From assembly GCA_041391225.1 (NCBI GenBank), contig JAWKOL010000020.1, forward strand, positions 73,938 to 137,937: DNA of 64,000 nucleotides. Direction: 5' to 3'. Position numbers and translations under genes: made by a program. Position 1 is the first letter of the stretch; each line of letters starts with the position of its first letter. Below the pieces are notes generated by a model. The model was not told where the DNA came from. It was given only the letters and a program-made list of their open reading frames with translations, and searched no databases. Source of the stretch: RI-153 sp041391225. Its GTDB lineage: Bacteria; Chloroflexota; Anaerolineae; Caldilineales; Caldilineaceae. Shown here one piece after another: positions 8,317-18,088 of this stretch.

Positions 8317-9420
8317 CACATTCTTTTCCCGCCAGACAATCCCCACCGGATACCCAACCATCTTCGCCACATCGCCCACCACCCGAATCACGGGGATGAG
8401 TGCGGCGGCTGTCCACCAGGCAGCGAGGGAGAGATCGCGCCCAATGCGGCGCAGACGCAGCCACGGGCGGGCGCAGTACACGATCACGCCCAGGATCAGG
8501 CCCACCCAGCCCAACCAACGGGCGAAGAAGCCCCAAAACGCATGACCGAGCAGCGCCGGCAGCGCCACGCCGTAGGTGACGTAGCGGATCAGGTGGCGTT
8601 TGCGCCAAAGATCGGCTTTGCCGTCACCGCGGGCGTAGCGATAGTACTGCGTCCAGAAGCTGCGCAGCGACGAACGCGGCTGAAAGTAGACCCGCGCATC
8701 GGGCGCCCAGGCGAACGCGCTGGGTTGTTCGGGCGTCAGCGCGTTGACGGCGAAATCGAAGAGCAGATCCTCGCAGTAGTCGAGCCACTCGGGGTAGCCG
8801 CCTGCCGCTTGCCACGCCGCTTTGGTGAAGGCCACGGATCGGCTGCTGGGCAGAAAGCGCGCTGGAGCGATCTCATCCACCAGCGGCAACACCGTGGCGG
8901 CCATGGCCGTCTCGAACGTGTTGGCCGGATCGGGGACGAAGAAACCGGCCACGGCATGGATCGGCTTGCCCATGCGCTCGGCCTCGTCGAAAGGCTCGAT
9001 CAGCGCCTCCAGCCAGCCGGGATCGAGGCGCACGCCTGCATCTGTGGCCGCGATGACGGGTCCACGCGCGGCGGCGATGGCCAGGTTGCGTCCGCGGCTA
9101 ATGTTGGCGCCCGGTTCCACCAGGATGCGCAAATTGGGCAGCCGACCGCGGTAGCTCTCCAAAATCGCCACCGTATCGTCCTGGCTGCCGCCGTCGCAGA
9201 TCACCACCTCGTCGGGCTGTCTTCGCTGCGCCGCCACCGAATCGAGCAGCCGACGCAGGCTTTCTCCTTCATTGTAGACTGTTGCGATGAGCGATACCGT
9301 GGGTGTGTCTCCTTTTTTTGGGGGTTGGGGACTTGGGATCGGGGACTTGGGATCGGTTTGATGGTGCGATCCGCCAATTGGCGAAATCTGCGCAGGACGG
9401 ATCCTTGATCTCTGGTTCAT
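8305..9420 (-). CDS. Family 2 glycosyltransferase with C-terminal membrane segments
   Basis: GT-A fold glycosyltransferase. The catalytic domain starts VSLIATVYNEGESL and carries CDGGSQDDT, the ATDAGVRLDPGWL metal-site region and a WLDYCEDLLFDF block. After it come hydrophobic segments (VALPALLGHAFWGFF, LGWVGLILGVIVYC, WTAAALIPVI), so the enzyme is membrane-bound and probably makes a lipid-linked or cell-wall glycan. ATG at 9420 is one candidate; the open frame extends to 9513, but the first residues up to DPKSPIPSPQPPKK are encoded by a heptamer repeat, so the native start may be nearer the domain. The stop lies in a palindromic repeat. Confidence 0.8.
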   Translation of the reverse strand: MNQRSRIRPAQISPIGGSHHQTDPKSPIPSPQPPKKGDTPTVSLIATVYNEGESLRRLLDSVAAQRRQPDEVVICDGGSQDDTVAILESYRGRLPNLRILVEPGANISRGRNLAIAAARGPVIAATDAGVRLDPGWLEALIEPFDEAERMGKPIHAVAGFFVPDPANTFETAMAATVLPLVDEIAPARFLPSSRSVAFTKAAWQAAGGYPEWLDYCEDLLFDFAVNALTPEQPSAFAWAPDARVYFQPRSSLRSFWTQYYRYARGDGKADLWRKRHLIRYVTYGVALPALLGHAFWGFFARWLGWVGLILGVIVYCARPWLRLRRIGRDLSLAAWWTAAALIPVIRVVGDVAKMVGYPVGIVWREKNVEKE

Positions 9421-9578
9421 GGCCCCTGTTCGCCATATTTTCAGGCAATAATGCCAAGTAACAGTTCCAAAAACACAAAGGCCAATGCCGAGCAATTCTC
9501 GCCATTCAAGCAAGTTACAAATCGGCCGCCAATCTCGTCAAACCGATCCCCAGTCCCCGATCCCCAGTCCCCAGCCCC
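9320..9578. repeat. Inverted pair of heptamer tandem repeats (consensus CCCCAGT/CCCCGAT)
   Basis: On the plus strand 9543-9578 is a run of 7-mers (CGATCCC CAGTCCC twice, then CAGCCCC). 9320-9356 is the inverted counterpart (GGGGACTTGGGATC repeated). The arms are about 37 nt and enclose 185 nt containing the extended 5' end of the GT2 gene. The same heptamers occur at 28027-28072. The wording resembles the short tandem heptamers (STRR, CCCCART type) known from filamentous cyanobacteria. Confidence 0.8.
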
Positions 9579-9622
9579 GAATTCTCCCCATTCTGCCGTA
9601 GATCGCGCAGACGATCAATTCC

Positions 9623-9752
9623 GGGTGTATTTCACGCTGGGGGCAGGCCAAGTGCCGGGGACTTTTCGCGGCAGCGAGACGGGTTTTTCGCTCTTGTCAC
9701 CACGTCCATCGTGAAGTCCCCGGCACTTTCGCCGCAAGAGTGAAATACACCC
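9623..9752. repeat. 79-nt-core palindromic element, copy 1
   Basis: The core spans 9650-9728, bounded by a perfect 15-bp inverted repeat AAGTGCCGGGGACTT / AAGTCCCCGGCACTT. Outside lies a second perfect 13-bp inverted repeat GGGTGTATTTCAC (9623-9635) / GTGAAATACACCC (9740-9752). The 7-mer CAATTCC occurs on both sides (9616-9622 and 9755-9761), possibly a target duplication. Copies 2 and 3 are at 28932-29059 and 36234-36367. Confidence 0.9.
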
Positions 9753-9768
9753 AACAATTCCGCGCCGA

Positions 9769-9798
9769 TTGCCTTTGCCGAATCGAACCTGCTATAAT
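9769..9798 (+). promoter_or_regulatory. Candidate sigma-70 promoter of the DinG-like gene
   Basis: TTGCCT (9769-9774), 18-nt spacer, perfect TATAAT (9793-9798), about 150 nt upstream of the exonuclease/helicase ATG at 9949. The remainder of the 9421-9948 gap is the heptamer repeat, the 79-nt-core element and this leader; no gene is seen there. Confidence 0.6.
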
Positions 9799-9948
9799 GC
9801 CCTTGCGCCGAGCCAGGGCGATACCGGCGCGATCTGCCATGCGTCCCTCGATCCTGCAAAATTCATTGTTTTGCGGAGCGCGTGTGCAGCGCCGTTCAGG
9901 ATCTGTTCCTGAAAAGGCAGCAGCCCTCTAGAAGGGATCGGGTTGTAG

Positions 9949-12794
9949 ATGGCCGAGCGTGTTTTCGTCGCTCTGGACCTGGAGACCACCGGGCTGGATA
10001 GCAACCGCGATGCGATTATTGAGATCGGCGCCGTACGCTTCTGCGGCAACGAAATTCTGGATCGCTTCGCTACTTTCGTTCATCCGCAGCGCCCCATTCC
10101 CCTACGCGTGCAACAGATTACGGCAATTACAGATCGAGATGTGGCCGGCGCGCCTAGCATCGATCTGGTTGCGCCTGAGTTGCTGGCGTTTGTGGATGGC
10201 AGTGTCGACGCGGTGATCGCCCACAACGCGCCCTTCGATCTGGGCTTTTTGCAGCGCGCCGGCATCCACTTTCATCGCCCCGCGTTGGATACACACGAGC
10301 TATCTTCGATTGTGCTGCCGGGGATGTCCAGCTACAGCCTGGGCGAACTGTGCCGTCAACTCAATATCACCCTGCCTCAGGCGCACCGCGCCCTCGACGA
10401 CGCAGAAGCCGCGGCGCGGCTGTTTATGCACGTCCGCGAGCGGGTGGAGCAATTGCCACGGGCGATCCTGCGCGCATTGATTGAATGCGCCGCCGACAGC
10501 GCCTGGGGGCCGTTGATCCTCTTCCGCGACGCGTTGGACATTTCCGCCAAAGAAACCGTGTGGTCCGGCGCGGATCTGGCGCACATCGCCGATGGGATGC
10601 CGCTGGCGGCTGCTGTGCAAGGCCATGTCACCCACGTGCCGCCAACCACCGTAACCCGCGCCTTCGCCGCCGATGGGCCACTGGCGCAGTTGATGGACGA
10701 CGGCTACGAGGAACGCCACGGCCAGGTGGACATGGCGCAGACGGTGTTGCAGGCGCTCAACCAGGGCGGCCACCAGATCATCGAGGCGGGGACCGGTACG
10801 GGCAAGAGCATGGCCTACTTGCTCGCCGTGTGGGCGCAGGCCAACGGGCAGCGCGTTGTGATCGCCTCCGGCACGATTACGCTGCAAGAGCAGTTGATCG
10901 ATCAGAGATCCGCTCGCCGCCATGACAGGCGCGCCGAGTGCAGAAGCGCCCTGCTCCGAGGACACAGCCACTATCTCCATGCTGCGTCGTCTGCGCCTGG
11001 ATCAGCGGCCGCGCGGTTGACACAACTGGAATTGCGCGCACAAACGCATTTGATCTGATTTGCCCCACACGCACTGGCGATCTCAACGAGCTTTCGGTGT
11101 ACGATTCGCGGAACAGGCGCTGTGGCGAATACATCTGCTCCGACAGCCAGACGTGTACCGAAGCGCTGTGGCGCCCCCACGCCAGCAGGAACAGACACTC
11201 TCGTGGTTGCAGCCGCCGGTACTGGCGCAGGATTTCTGCTGGACGGCGACGACGGGCGCAGGCGCGCATCTCCTGGTGATCAACCACGCCCTGCTGCTGG
11301 CGGATCTGCAAGCAAAGGGCACATCCTGCACCAAGTACGATCACCTGATCGTAGACGAGGCGCACCGGCTGAAGACGCCGCCACCGAGCAGTTCACCTTC
11401 CGCATTGAAAGCCGACGACTGGAGCTTCATCTGCGCCGTCTGCCCCTGGACGAAGAGTTGACAGCCCTGCTGGCCGATCAACCACGCGGTTGCGCCTGCT
11501 GCAACAGATCAACACCCACGCCCAGCGGCTCGGCGCCAGTGCGTACGTTTGTGGCGTCGTTGATCCGCATTGTCAAGCGGCACGGCGACGAGCAGGATCA
11601 AAACCACAGCCAGGAAGAATTGCGTGGATCTGGATCGGCTGCAGCCACAGCCACGCTGGAGCCAGGTGGAGATCGAGTGGGACAACATCAGCGAGGCTGC
11701 GTCGCCTGTTACGCGTTGCAGGAACTGATCGGTGGTGGAAGCGGCGCGCTGGTGGCAGGTTGCCACACAGGCGCAGATTCTGGCTGATCTGCAACACAGC
11801 TACGCCTACCTGGCCGAGATCGACGAACAACTCGAACTGCTGATCGTAGGCACCGTAAACCCAGCGCCGCGATACGATTAGCTGGCTGGAACTCAATGCC
11901 GAGGGGCGACGTGCTGACTATGCCTGTCGCCGGTGCATGTGAACGAGGCGCTCGAAGTAGATCTCTTCCGTCCGCGGCGCACTGTGATCATACCGGCGCC
12001 TTTGCGCTACGCACCGACGAAGGTTTCCGAGTTCATCCAGGAGCGGCTGGGCTTTCTGCACGCCAACGCACGCACGGTGGAGAGTCGCCTGGCTATCGCT
12101 CGAATGTGCTGCTCTGCCTGCCCAACGACATGCCCGCCGCCGGAGCGGGCGGCTATCAATCCGCGGTGGAGCGGGCGATTGTGGAGACGGTGCGCCGCCG
12201 ACGGGCGCACGTTGGTCCTCTTTACCAGCCATGCCCATCTGCGCACTGCCGACGCCCGTACGTTCGCCGCTGGATCAGGCGGGGCGTAACGGTGCTGGAG
12301 CACGGTTGTTCAGGTGGACATGCGGTCAGCTCTTGCGTGAGTTCCGCAGCGGGCGCAAGGCGGTGGTAGCGGCACCGGCACCTTTGGGAAGGCATCGATC
12401 TGCCCGGCGACATGCTCTGGTGCCTGATCATCGTGCGTCGCCTTCGCCGTCCCCACCGATCCACTGGTGAAGCGCGCGGCTGAGCGTACGACAACCGTTC
12501 CACGACTACACGCTGCCCGACGCCGTGTTGCGCTTTCGGCAGGGTTTGGCCGCCTGATCCGCCGATGATCGCGGGGTGGTGGTGCTCCTCGACAGTCGCA
12601 TTTGGCAAAGATCCGTACGGCGCGGCCTTTGTCTGACGCACTGCCGCCGTGTACACAACGCCACGCCGTTGATGAATCTACGCAGAAACGGTGGGAACGG
12701 TGGCTCGACAACCGGCCTGGACCCTGCCCGGCGGCTACGACGGACGACCGACGCTTTCGTGGTAGCATACCCTGAAGACATCTCAGAATTTTAA
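9949..12794 (+). CDS. dinG: DinG-type ATP-dependent helicase with N-terminal DnaQ-like 3'-5' exonuclease, frame-disrupted
   Basis: A two-domain DNA repair enzyme. Residues 1-170 form a DEDD exonuclease with LDLETTGL (ExoI), HNAPFDLGFL (ExoII) and HRALDDAEAA (ExoIII). After a linker comes the XPD/DinG-type superfamily 2 helicase: EAGTGTGKS (Walker A), GTITLQEQL, VDEAHRL (DEAH box, other frame), GIDLPGDMLWCLII and the final LRFRQGFGRLIR motif VI. The first 330 residues are in one frame; from about 10905 onward there are many frame changes to the TAA at 12792. The arrangement matches the exonuclease-containing DinG of Gram-positives. The order of motifs is preserved, pointing to sequencing errors. 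Promoter at 9769. Confidence 0.85.
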
Positions 12795-12805
12795 TGATCG
12801 AAGGC

Positions 12806-12945
12806 TTTGGCTTGCACGAAGAGGAGAAAGAGAGGACACGGATTTCAGGTGACCAGGACAGCAGAGCGGAAAAGCCTTCTGTCTGTTGTTTCTGCTAACT
12901 GTGGATCTTCGTGGATCTTCGTGGATCATTACTACTTGTTTCTCC
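12806..12945. repeat. Imperfect intergenic palindrome, CACGAAG/ATCCACGAAG family
   Basis: The left part has GCACGAAGAGGAGAAAGAG and ACACGGATTTCAGG. The right part has GTGGATCTTCGTGGATCTTCG, two tandem units of the arm seen complementary at 1631 and 56351. It fills the gap between the dinG-like gene and the following membrane protein gene; pairing is less regular than in the other copies. Confidence 0.6.
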
Positions 12946-13022
12946 TGAATTTTCTGTACGTGAGGCATGTACGTGAGGCATGGGCGAATCCAGTTGACAT
13001 CGCGTTGAACCGTCTGTCGCAG

Positions 13023-14455
13023 ATGAAGCTGCCGACGGTCACACCTCCCGCTGCGGGCCAGGATCTGGCAGAGCTTGCGCCATCTGTACTGCTGTGCTGG
13101 TGGCCGGTGTGCTGCTGATATTGCAGGCAGCGGCGTTGTTCCTCCCCAAATGCCGGGTCAACTAACCGAGGCCCCGCCCAGAAGTGGAACAGAAGGCGAC
13201 TGGCTGTAATTGGCGCAGGAACCGTATGGCAACCTGAAGCGCGCTCTGGCCTGGTTGGGCCTGTTCGATTTTGTACACAGTTACGATGCTGCGCGGCCTG
13301 CTGGCGTTGCTGCTCTTGCTGGTGCTGATGCAATTCGGCGATCTCCTGGCCTTGGCACGGATGCACGATGTGCGCCGCCGCAGCGCAGAAACTGTCTCTG
13401 CACCGGGGACGCCGCTGCCCTTGCTGGGATTGCAGACGATCTACCGGCTGCGGACAGGGCTGCCTGCATCTGCCGCTGAGGCGACAGCGCAGCTTTCCGC
13501 TCAACTCAGGCGCCCCCCCGACGCGCAAGTGACCATCCCCGCGCTTGAAGACGACGATGGCGACGACGATGGCGACACCGTGGCCGAAGAACGCTGGCTG
13601 CGCCTGGATCACCTGCCCTTTCTCTACCTGCGCCTGCTCCTGGCCGCGGCGGTGACGGCGGGCCTGATCCTGCTGTGGGTGATGCTGGCATTCGGCTGGG
13701 AGGCCGACCCACCGCTGCTTGACGCCGGACACGACCTATCGGTAGGCGAGCGATCTTCCGCCTCACTTACCAGGTGACGCCCGACAGCGCCGCGCCCGAC
13801 GACACCGCCTCGCCGTCGCTGCTGGTGTCCGCGGGCAGCGCGCAGGGTCGGCTGGACGTGCAAAGCGTCGACCGGTTGCGCCTGGGCAACGTGGACGTAC
13901 GCAGCGCGCCCGCGGACCCGGCGCTGGTGGTGAAGCTGGTAGAAGCGCGAAGCACAGGTGACGCCGCTCGCTGCCTGGGCAGAGCGATCTACGTGGGCGG
14001 GTCAGCTTTGCATCCGGTGGGCGAGTCGGTGCTGATCCACCCGGCGGAGCTGGGTGTGCGGCTGGTGCGCCTGCCCGAAGACAACCGCTGGTGGAGCTGG
14101 TAAGCAGCGCATCCGACGCCGAGATCCAGCGCACCGAGATCAACGCCGACGACGCTATCGTCGTCCCCTACGCTGGGGCGGCGAACGGCGAACTGGTGTT
14201 GCGTTTTCGCAATTTGCCCACGTTGCGTGTCAGCCTGAAATCGCAGCCGGGGATGTCCTGATCTTGCCGCTGCTGGCCTTTGGCGCTGGTGGTGCGACGG
14301 GGCTGCTTTCGCCGTCCTCGTTTTGTGCTCTGTCAGCTTGCATGGCCACCGGACAGATCGGTTCTGGTGGCGCAGACCGACGACGCAGCACAAGCGGCAG
14401 CGTTGACAGCCTGGGCAACGCGCATTGGAACCATCCACCACACAAGAAGAGGGCG
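13023..14455 (+). CDS. Unknown integral membrane protein, frame-disrupted
   Basis: Plus-strand coding signal between dinG and uridine kinase, readable only in pieces. Pieces in order: a membrane segment TAVLVAGVLLILQAAALFLP near 13090; PYGNLKRALAWLGLFDFVHS near 13220; LRGLLALLLLLVLMQFGDLL; a soluble stretch with EDDDGDDDGDTVAEE; LRLLLAAAVTAGLILLWVML; then a beta-rich soluble part (LLVSAGSAQGRLDVQSVDRLRLG, HPAELGVRLVRLPEDN). No family recognised. Start and end are approximate; ATG at 13023 begins the first supported segment. At least five frame breaks. The strong codon bias and low-complexity acidic loop indicate a real gene. Confidence 0.45.
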
Positions 14456-14459
14456 CGGC

Positions 14460-15096
14460 ATGAACGATCCATCACCAGTGTGATTGGCGTGGTAAGCGGC
14501 ACCAGCAGCGGCAAAACAACGGTCAGTGAACGCATCCTGACGCAGATTGGCGTAACACATCGCCCTACCTGCAACACGACAGCTACTGGCAACAGCCTGC
14601 CCGTAAGCGGGCGGCGCGACGCAACTGCGATCACCCGTCCAGCCTGGATACGCCGTTGCTGGTGGCGCACCTGCAAGCGCTGCGCAACGGCGAAACGGTG
14701 AAGGTGCCGCTCTATGATTTCGCCACCCACAGCCGCCTGGCCCAAACCCGCATCGTCGAGCCAGCGCCGGTGGTGCTGTTGGAAGGTATTCTGATCTTCG
14801 CCGAGAAGTCGCTGCGCGAGTTGATGGACATTTGCATCTACGTGGACACCGATGCCGACATTCGCTTCATTCGTCGCTTCGACCGCGATGTGAAGGAACG
14901 AGGCCGCACACCCGATTCGATCATTCGCCAATACCTGGAGACGGTGCGCCCCATGCACCTGGAATTTGTGGAACCGAGCAAACGCTACGCCGACATCATC
15001 ATCCCCGAAGGCGGACACAACGTGGTGGCGATGGAGATGATCCTGGCGCGGATTCGGGCGTTGGTGGCCGAGCGCGGCGGGCAGGCGGAACAGTGA
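14460..15096 (+). CDS. udk: Uridine kinase-like phosphotransferase, frame-disrupted near the N-terminus
   Basis: P-loop kinase of the Udk/phosphoribulokinase family, expected to phosphorylate uridine or cytidine in pyrimidine salvage. Walker A GTSSGKTT sits near 14497, then LQHDSYW, NCDHPSSLD and VPLYDFATHSR (family substrate blocks), VLLEGILIFAEKSL and FIRRFDRDVKERGR (lid). The last 146 residues are in one frame, the first 65 in two others. A divergent Udk-like protein outside salvage cannot be excluded. The stop TGA overlaps the ATG of the next glycosyltransferase (TGATG). Confidence 0.8.
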
Positions 15097-16274
15097 TGGG
15101 CCTCTCCGCCTCGTCGCCTCGTCGCCTTCCCGTAGTATTAGACGCGGGGCCGGCGGTGCATCAGCGAGCGGGGCTGGCGCGCTACACCGAGCGATTGGCC
15201 TTTCACCTGCGCCGCGATCTGGCGCATCAGGTGGATCTCACGCTCTTCTACAACGCGCACAGCGGGCACACGCTGCCGCCGTCGCTGGCAGGCGCGCCGC
15301 AATTGACGCTGCCCATAGGGCAGTATGCGTGGCGACTCAGTGTGTTGGCCAGCCAGATGTTGCGCCGCCCGTTCCTGGAGGATCGGCTGCCTGCCGAGGC
15401 GATCTACCACGCAGGCGAACACCTGCTGCCCCGGCTGCACCGCCCGACGGTGTTGACGGTGCATGATCTGATCTTCGAGCGCTATCCAGAGCATCACACA
15501 CGGCTCAATCGGCTCTTCCTGAAGGTGGGCATGCCGCTTTTCGTGCGCGCCGCCGACGCCGTCATCGCCGTGAGCGAGCAGACGAAGCGCGATCTCATGG
15601 AACTCTACGGCACGCCCGCCGCCAAGATCCAGGTGATCTACCAGGGCATAGACGAACGCTTCGCGCCGATTGGTCCGCCGCGGGTGGCGGAGGCGAAGCA
15701 GAAGCTGGGGATCCAGCGCCCGTATCTGTTGATGGTAGGCACGCTGGAGCCGCGCAAGAACCACGCGGCGGCGCTGCGCACGTTGGCGCGACTCAAGGCC
15801 AAAGACTACCCCCACTGCCTGGTGATCGTGGGCGGCAAGGGCTGGCTGTTTGACCCGATCCAGGCCCAGGTGGGAGAAATGGGACTCAACGATGACGTGA
15901 TTTTTGCCGGTCATGTGGAAGACGACGATCTGCCCGCGCTCTACAGCGGCGCCGACTGCCTGCTCATGCCCAGTTTGTACGAGGGCTTCGGCTTCCCCGT
16001 GATCGAGGCGATGGCGTGTGGCGCGCCGGTGGTGAGCAGCAACCGCAGCAGCCTGCCCGAAGTAGCAGGCGACGCCGCCCTACTGGTGAACCCCGAAGAC
16101 GACGCCGAGTTGACCGCAGCGGTGATGCGCGTCCTCGACGACGGGGCGTTGGCGGGTCACCTGCGGCAGGCAGGGCGGACACAGGCCGCCCGCTTTGATT
16201 GGACGCGTTGCGCAGCGGCGGTGGCGCAGGTGTACGCCGCAGTCAACGAACGAAGAATTGGAGAACGTGTATGA
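15096..16274 (+). CDS. Family 4 glycosyltransferase
   Basis: A 392-residue GT-B enzyme. The donor-binding Rossmann half is clear: LMVGTLEPRKNH, VIVGGKGW, VIFAGHVEDDDLPALYSGAD, then PSLYEGFGFPVIEAMACGAPVV with the E-x7-E nucleotide-sugar signature. The N-terminal half has DAGPAVHQRAGLARYTERL and LTVHDLIFERYP, typical of mannosyl- or rhamnosyl-type GT4 enzymes. Start ATG overlaps the udk stop, and its stop overlaps the fucose synthase ATG (ATGA), so it opens a densely coupled polysaccharide operon. A short CTCGTCGC repeat underlies the first residues (SASSPRR). Confidence 0.88.
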   Translation: MGLSASSPRRLPVVLDAGPAVHQRAGLARYTERLAFHLRRDLAHQVDLTLFYNAHSGHTLPPSLAGAPQLTLPIGQYAWRLSVLASQMLRRPFLEDRLPAEAIYHAGEHLLPRLHRPTVLTVHDLIFERYPEHHTRLNRLFLKVGMPLFVRAADAVIAVSEQTKRDLMELYGTPAAKIQVIYQGIDERFAPIGPPRVAEAKQKLGIQRPYLLMVGTLEPRKNHAAALRTLARLKAKDYPHCLVIVGGKGWLFDPIQAQVGEMGLNDDVIFAGHVEDDDLPALYSGADCLLMPSLYEGFGFPVIEAMACGAPVVSSNRSSLPEVAGDAALLVNPEDDAELTAAVMRVLDDGALAGHLRQAGRTQAARFDWTRCAAAVAQVYAAVNERRIGERV

Positions 16275-17284
16275 ACCAGAATACCGTGGTATGGCCATCC
16301 AGCGCGGCGTTTTGGTGCGACAAACGGGTGATCGTCACAGGCGGTAGTGGGTTTCTGGGATCATTTGTGGTAGAGAAACTACACGAGCGCGGCGCCGCAG
16401 AGGTGATCGTCCCGCGCCGGAACGAGTACGATCTGCGCGATCTGACTGCGATCACCCGCCTGCTCGACGATACAACGGCAGAGCGACCGTTGGACATGGT
16501 GATCCACCTGGCGGCGCGGGTGGGTGGCATCGGCGCCAATCGCGAGCATCCGGCTGAGTTCTTCTACGACAACTTGATGATGGGCGCTCCGTTGCTACAC
16601 GAGTGTTGGCAGCGCGGCGTGGGCAAGTTTGTCGCAATCGGGACGGTGTGCGCCTACCCCAAATTCACGCCTGTCCCCTTCCGCGAGGACAATCTGTGGA
16701 ACGGCTACCCCGAAGAGACCAACGCGCCGTACGGGCTGGCCAAGAAGATGCTGTTGGTGCAGAGCGAAGCATACCGGCAGCAGTACGGCTACAACTCGAT
16801 CTTCCTGCTGCCCACCAATCTCTACGGCCCGCGCGACAACTTCGATCCCGAGACGTCACATGTGATCCCGGCGCTGATCCGCAAGTGCATCGAGGCCAAA
16901 GAGCGAGGTGATCCCACGATGACGGCCTGGGGCGACGGCTCGCCAACACGCGAGTTCCTCTACGTGGGCGACGCCGCCGAGGGCATTCTGCTCGCAGCGG
17001 AACGCTACAACAGCAGTCGCCCGGTGAACCTGGGCAGCACCTACGAGATCAGCATCCGCGATCTGTTGACCGCCATCGCCGAGAGCACCAGCTATGCGGG
17101 CGAGATCGTGTGGGATGTGAGCAAACCCAACGGGCAGCCGCGGCGCAAACTCGACACACACCGCGCCAAAGACGAGTTCGGCTTCGAGGCGGAAACGTCT
17201 TTTGCCGAAGGGCTGGCGCGAACGGTGGCGTGGTATGTGCAGCACCGCCAACAACAATCCACAAACCGATCCACAAACCAATGA
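16271..17284 (+). CDS. fcl: GDP-L-fucose synthase (GDP-4-keto-6-deoxymannose epimerase/reductase)
   Basis: An extended SDR enzyme of 337 residues making GDP-L-fucose with NADPH. The dinucleotide loop VTGGSGFLGS is near the N-terminus. IGTVCAYPKFTPVPF and NAPYGLAKKMLL hold the catalytic Tyr-x3-Lys, and REFLYVGDAAEGI is the usual substrate-side block. The partner GDP-mannose dehydratase (gmd) is not in this window. The last residues (QQQSTNRSTNQ) come from a direct repeat of ATCCACAAACC and are probably not functional. ATGA overlaps join it to genes on both sides. Confidence 0.92.
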   Translation: MNQNTVVWPSSAAFWCDKRVIVTGGSGFLGSFVVEKLHERGAAEVIVPRRNEYDLRDLTAITRLLDDTTAERPLDMVIHLAARVGGIGANREHPAEFFYDNLMMGAPLLHECWQRGVGKFVAIGTVCAYPKFTPVPFREDNLWNGYPEETNAPYGLAKKMLLVQSEAYRQQYGYNSIFLLPTNLYGPRDNFDPETSHVIPALIRKCIEAKERGDPTMTAWGDGSPTREFLYVGDAAEGILLAAERYNSSRPVNLGSTYEISIRDLLTAIAESTSYAGEIVWDVSKPNGQPRRKLDTHRAKDEFGFEAETSFAEGLARTVAWYVQHRQQQSTNRSTNQ

Positions 17285-18088
17285 TGCGCGAACTTTCTTG
17301 GAAGTCCATCAAGCCCCGGTTGATGCCGGCGTTTCGCCTGTGGCAACAGTGGGGCGAACCGGTGTTGCCCCTCTATCGCATCCTACGCACGCTGTACTCC
17401 TATCCCGGTTACATAAAAGACTGGCGACAGTATCGGATGTTACCTGGCGCTGAATCGCTTGCCGTGAAGGATGCTTACCCTGTACTGCTTGAGCGCACAC
17501 CGATCACTCCCTTCGATCCGCATTACCTCTACCAGGCAGTGTGGGCCACCGAACGGATCGTGAGCGCAACGCAGAGCCGTCACATCGACGTGGGTTCTGA
17601 CATTCGATTTGCGGCGATGTTGGCGTCCCACATGCCGGTGACCTTCGTTGACATCCGCCCGTTACAGGTTGATGTCCCTGGATTTTCCAGCATGGCCGGG
17701 AGCCTGTTTGGTCTGCCGTTCGCCGACGGTGGCGTCGAATCGGTCTCGTGTTTGCACGTCATCGAGCATGTGGGGTTGGGCCGATACGGCGATCCGTTGG
17801 ATCCGGGCGGGACGCGTCGCGCCTGTGCCGAGTTGCAGCGAGTGGTGGCGCCGGGCGGCAACTTGTTCCTTTCGACGCCGGTAGGCCGATGCGCGCGTAC
17901 AGTTCAACGCACACCGCATCCACACGCCCACACAGATCCCGGCAATGTTTCCGGATTTGACGCTGGTTGAGTTTTCGGGTGTGGATGACCAAGGCAGCCT
18001 GGTTCGCAACGCCGATCTGCATAAATTTGGCGGCGCTCATTATGCTTGTGGGTTGTTCTGGCTGCGCAAAGAGATCGCTGGATCATGA
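17281..18088 (+). CDS. DUF268 protein, SAM-methyltransferase-like, one frameshift
   Basis: The middle of the protein carries the full DUF268 signature: HIDVGSDIRFAAMLAS, VTFVDIRPL, SLFGLPFADGGVESVSCLHV, IEHVGLGRYGDPLDP, VVAPGGNLFLSTPVG. This is a methyltransferase-like fold found in polysaccharide clusters; no substrate is known to me. The first frame runs to about 17885. The true C-terminus (FNAHRIHTPTQIPAMFPDLTL, FGGAHYACGLFWLRKE) continues in another frame to TGA at 18086. ATG at 17281 overlaps the fcl stop; the end overlaps the flippase ATG. Confidence 0.8.

Noticed and set aside
9320..9578. CRISPR array
   Set aside because: The units are 7 nt without unique spacers, arranged as an inverted pair, and no cas gene is present.
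9949..15096. Programmed frameshifting or true pseudogenes in dinG and neighbours
   Set aside because: Too many breaks, no slippery-site pattern, and conserved motifs continue after each break; sequencing error explains this better.
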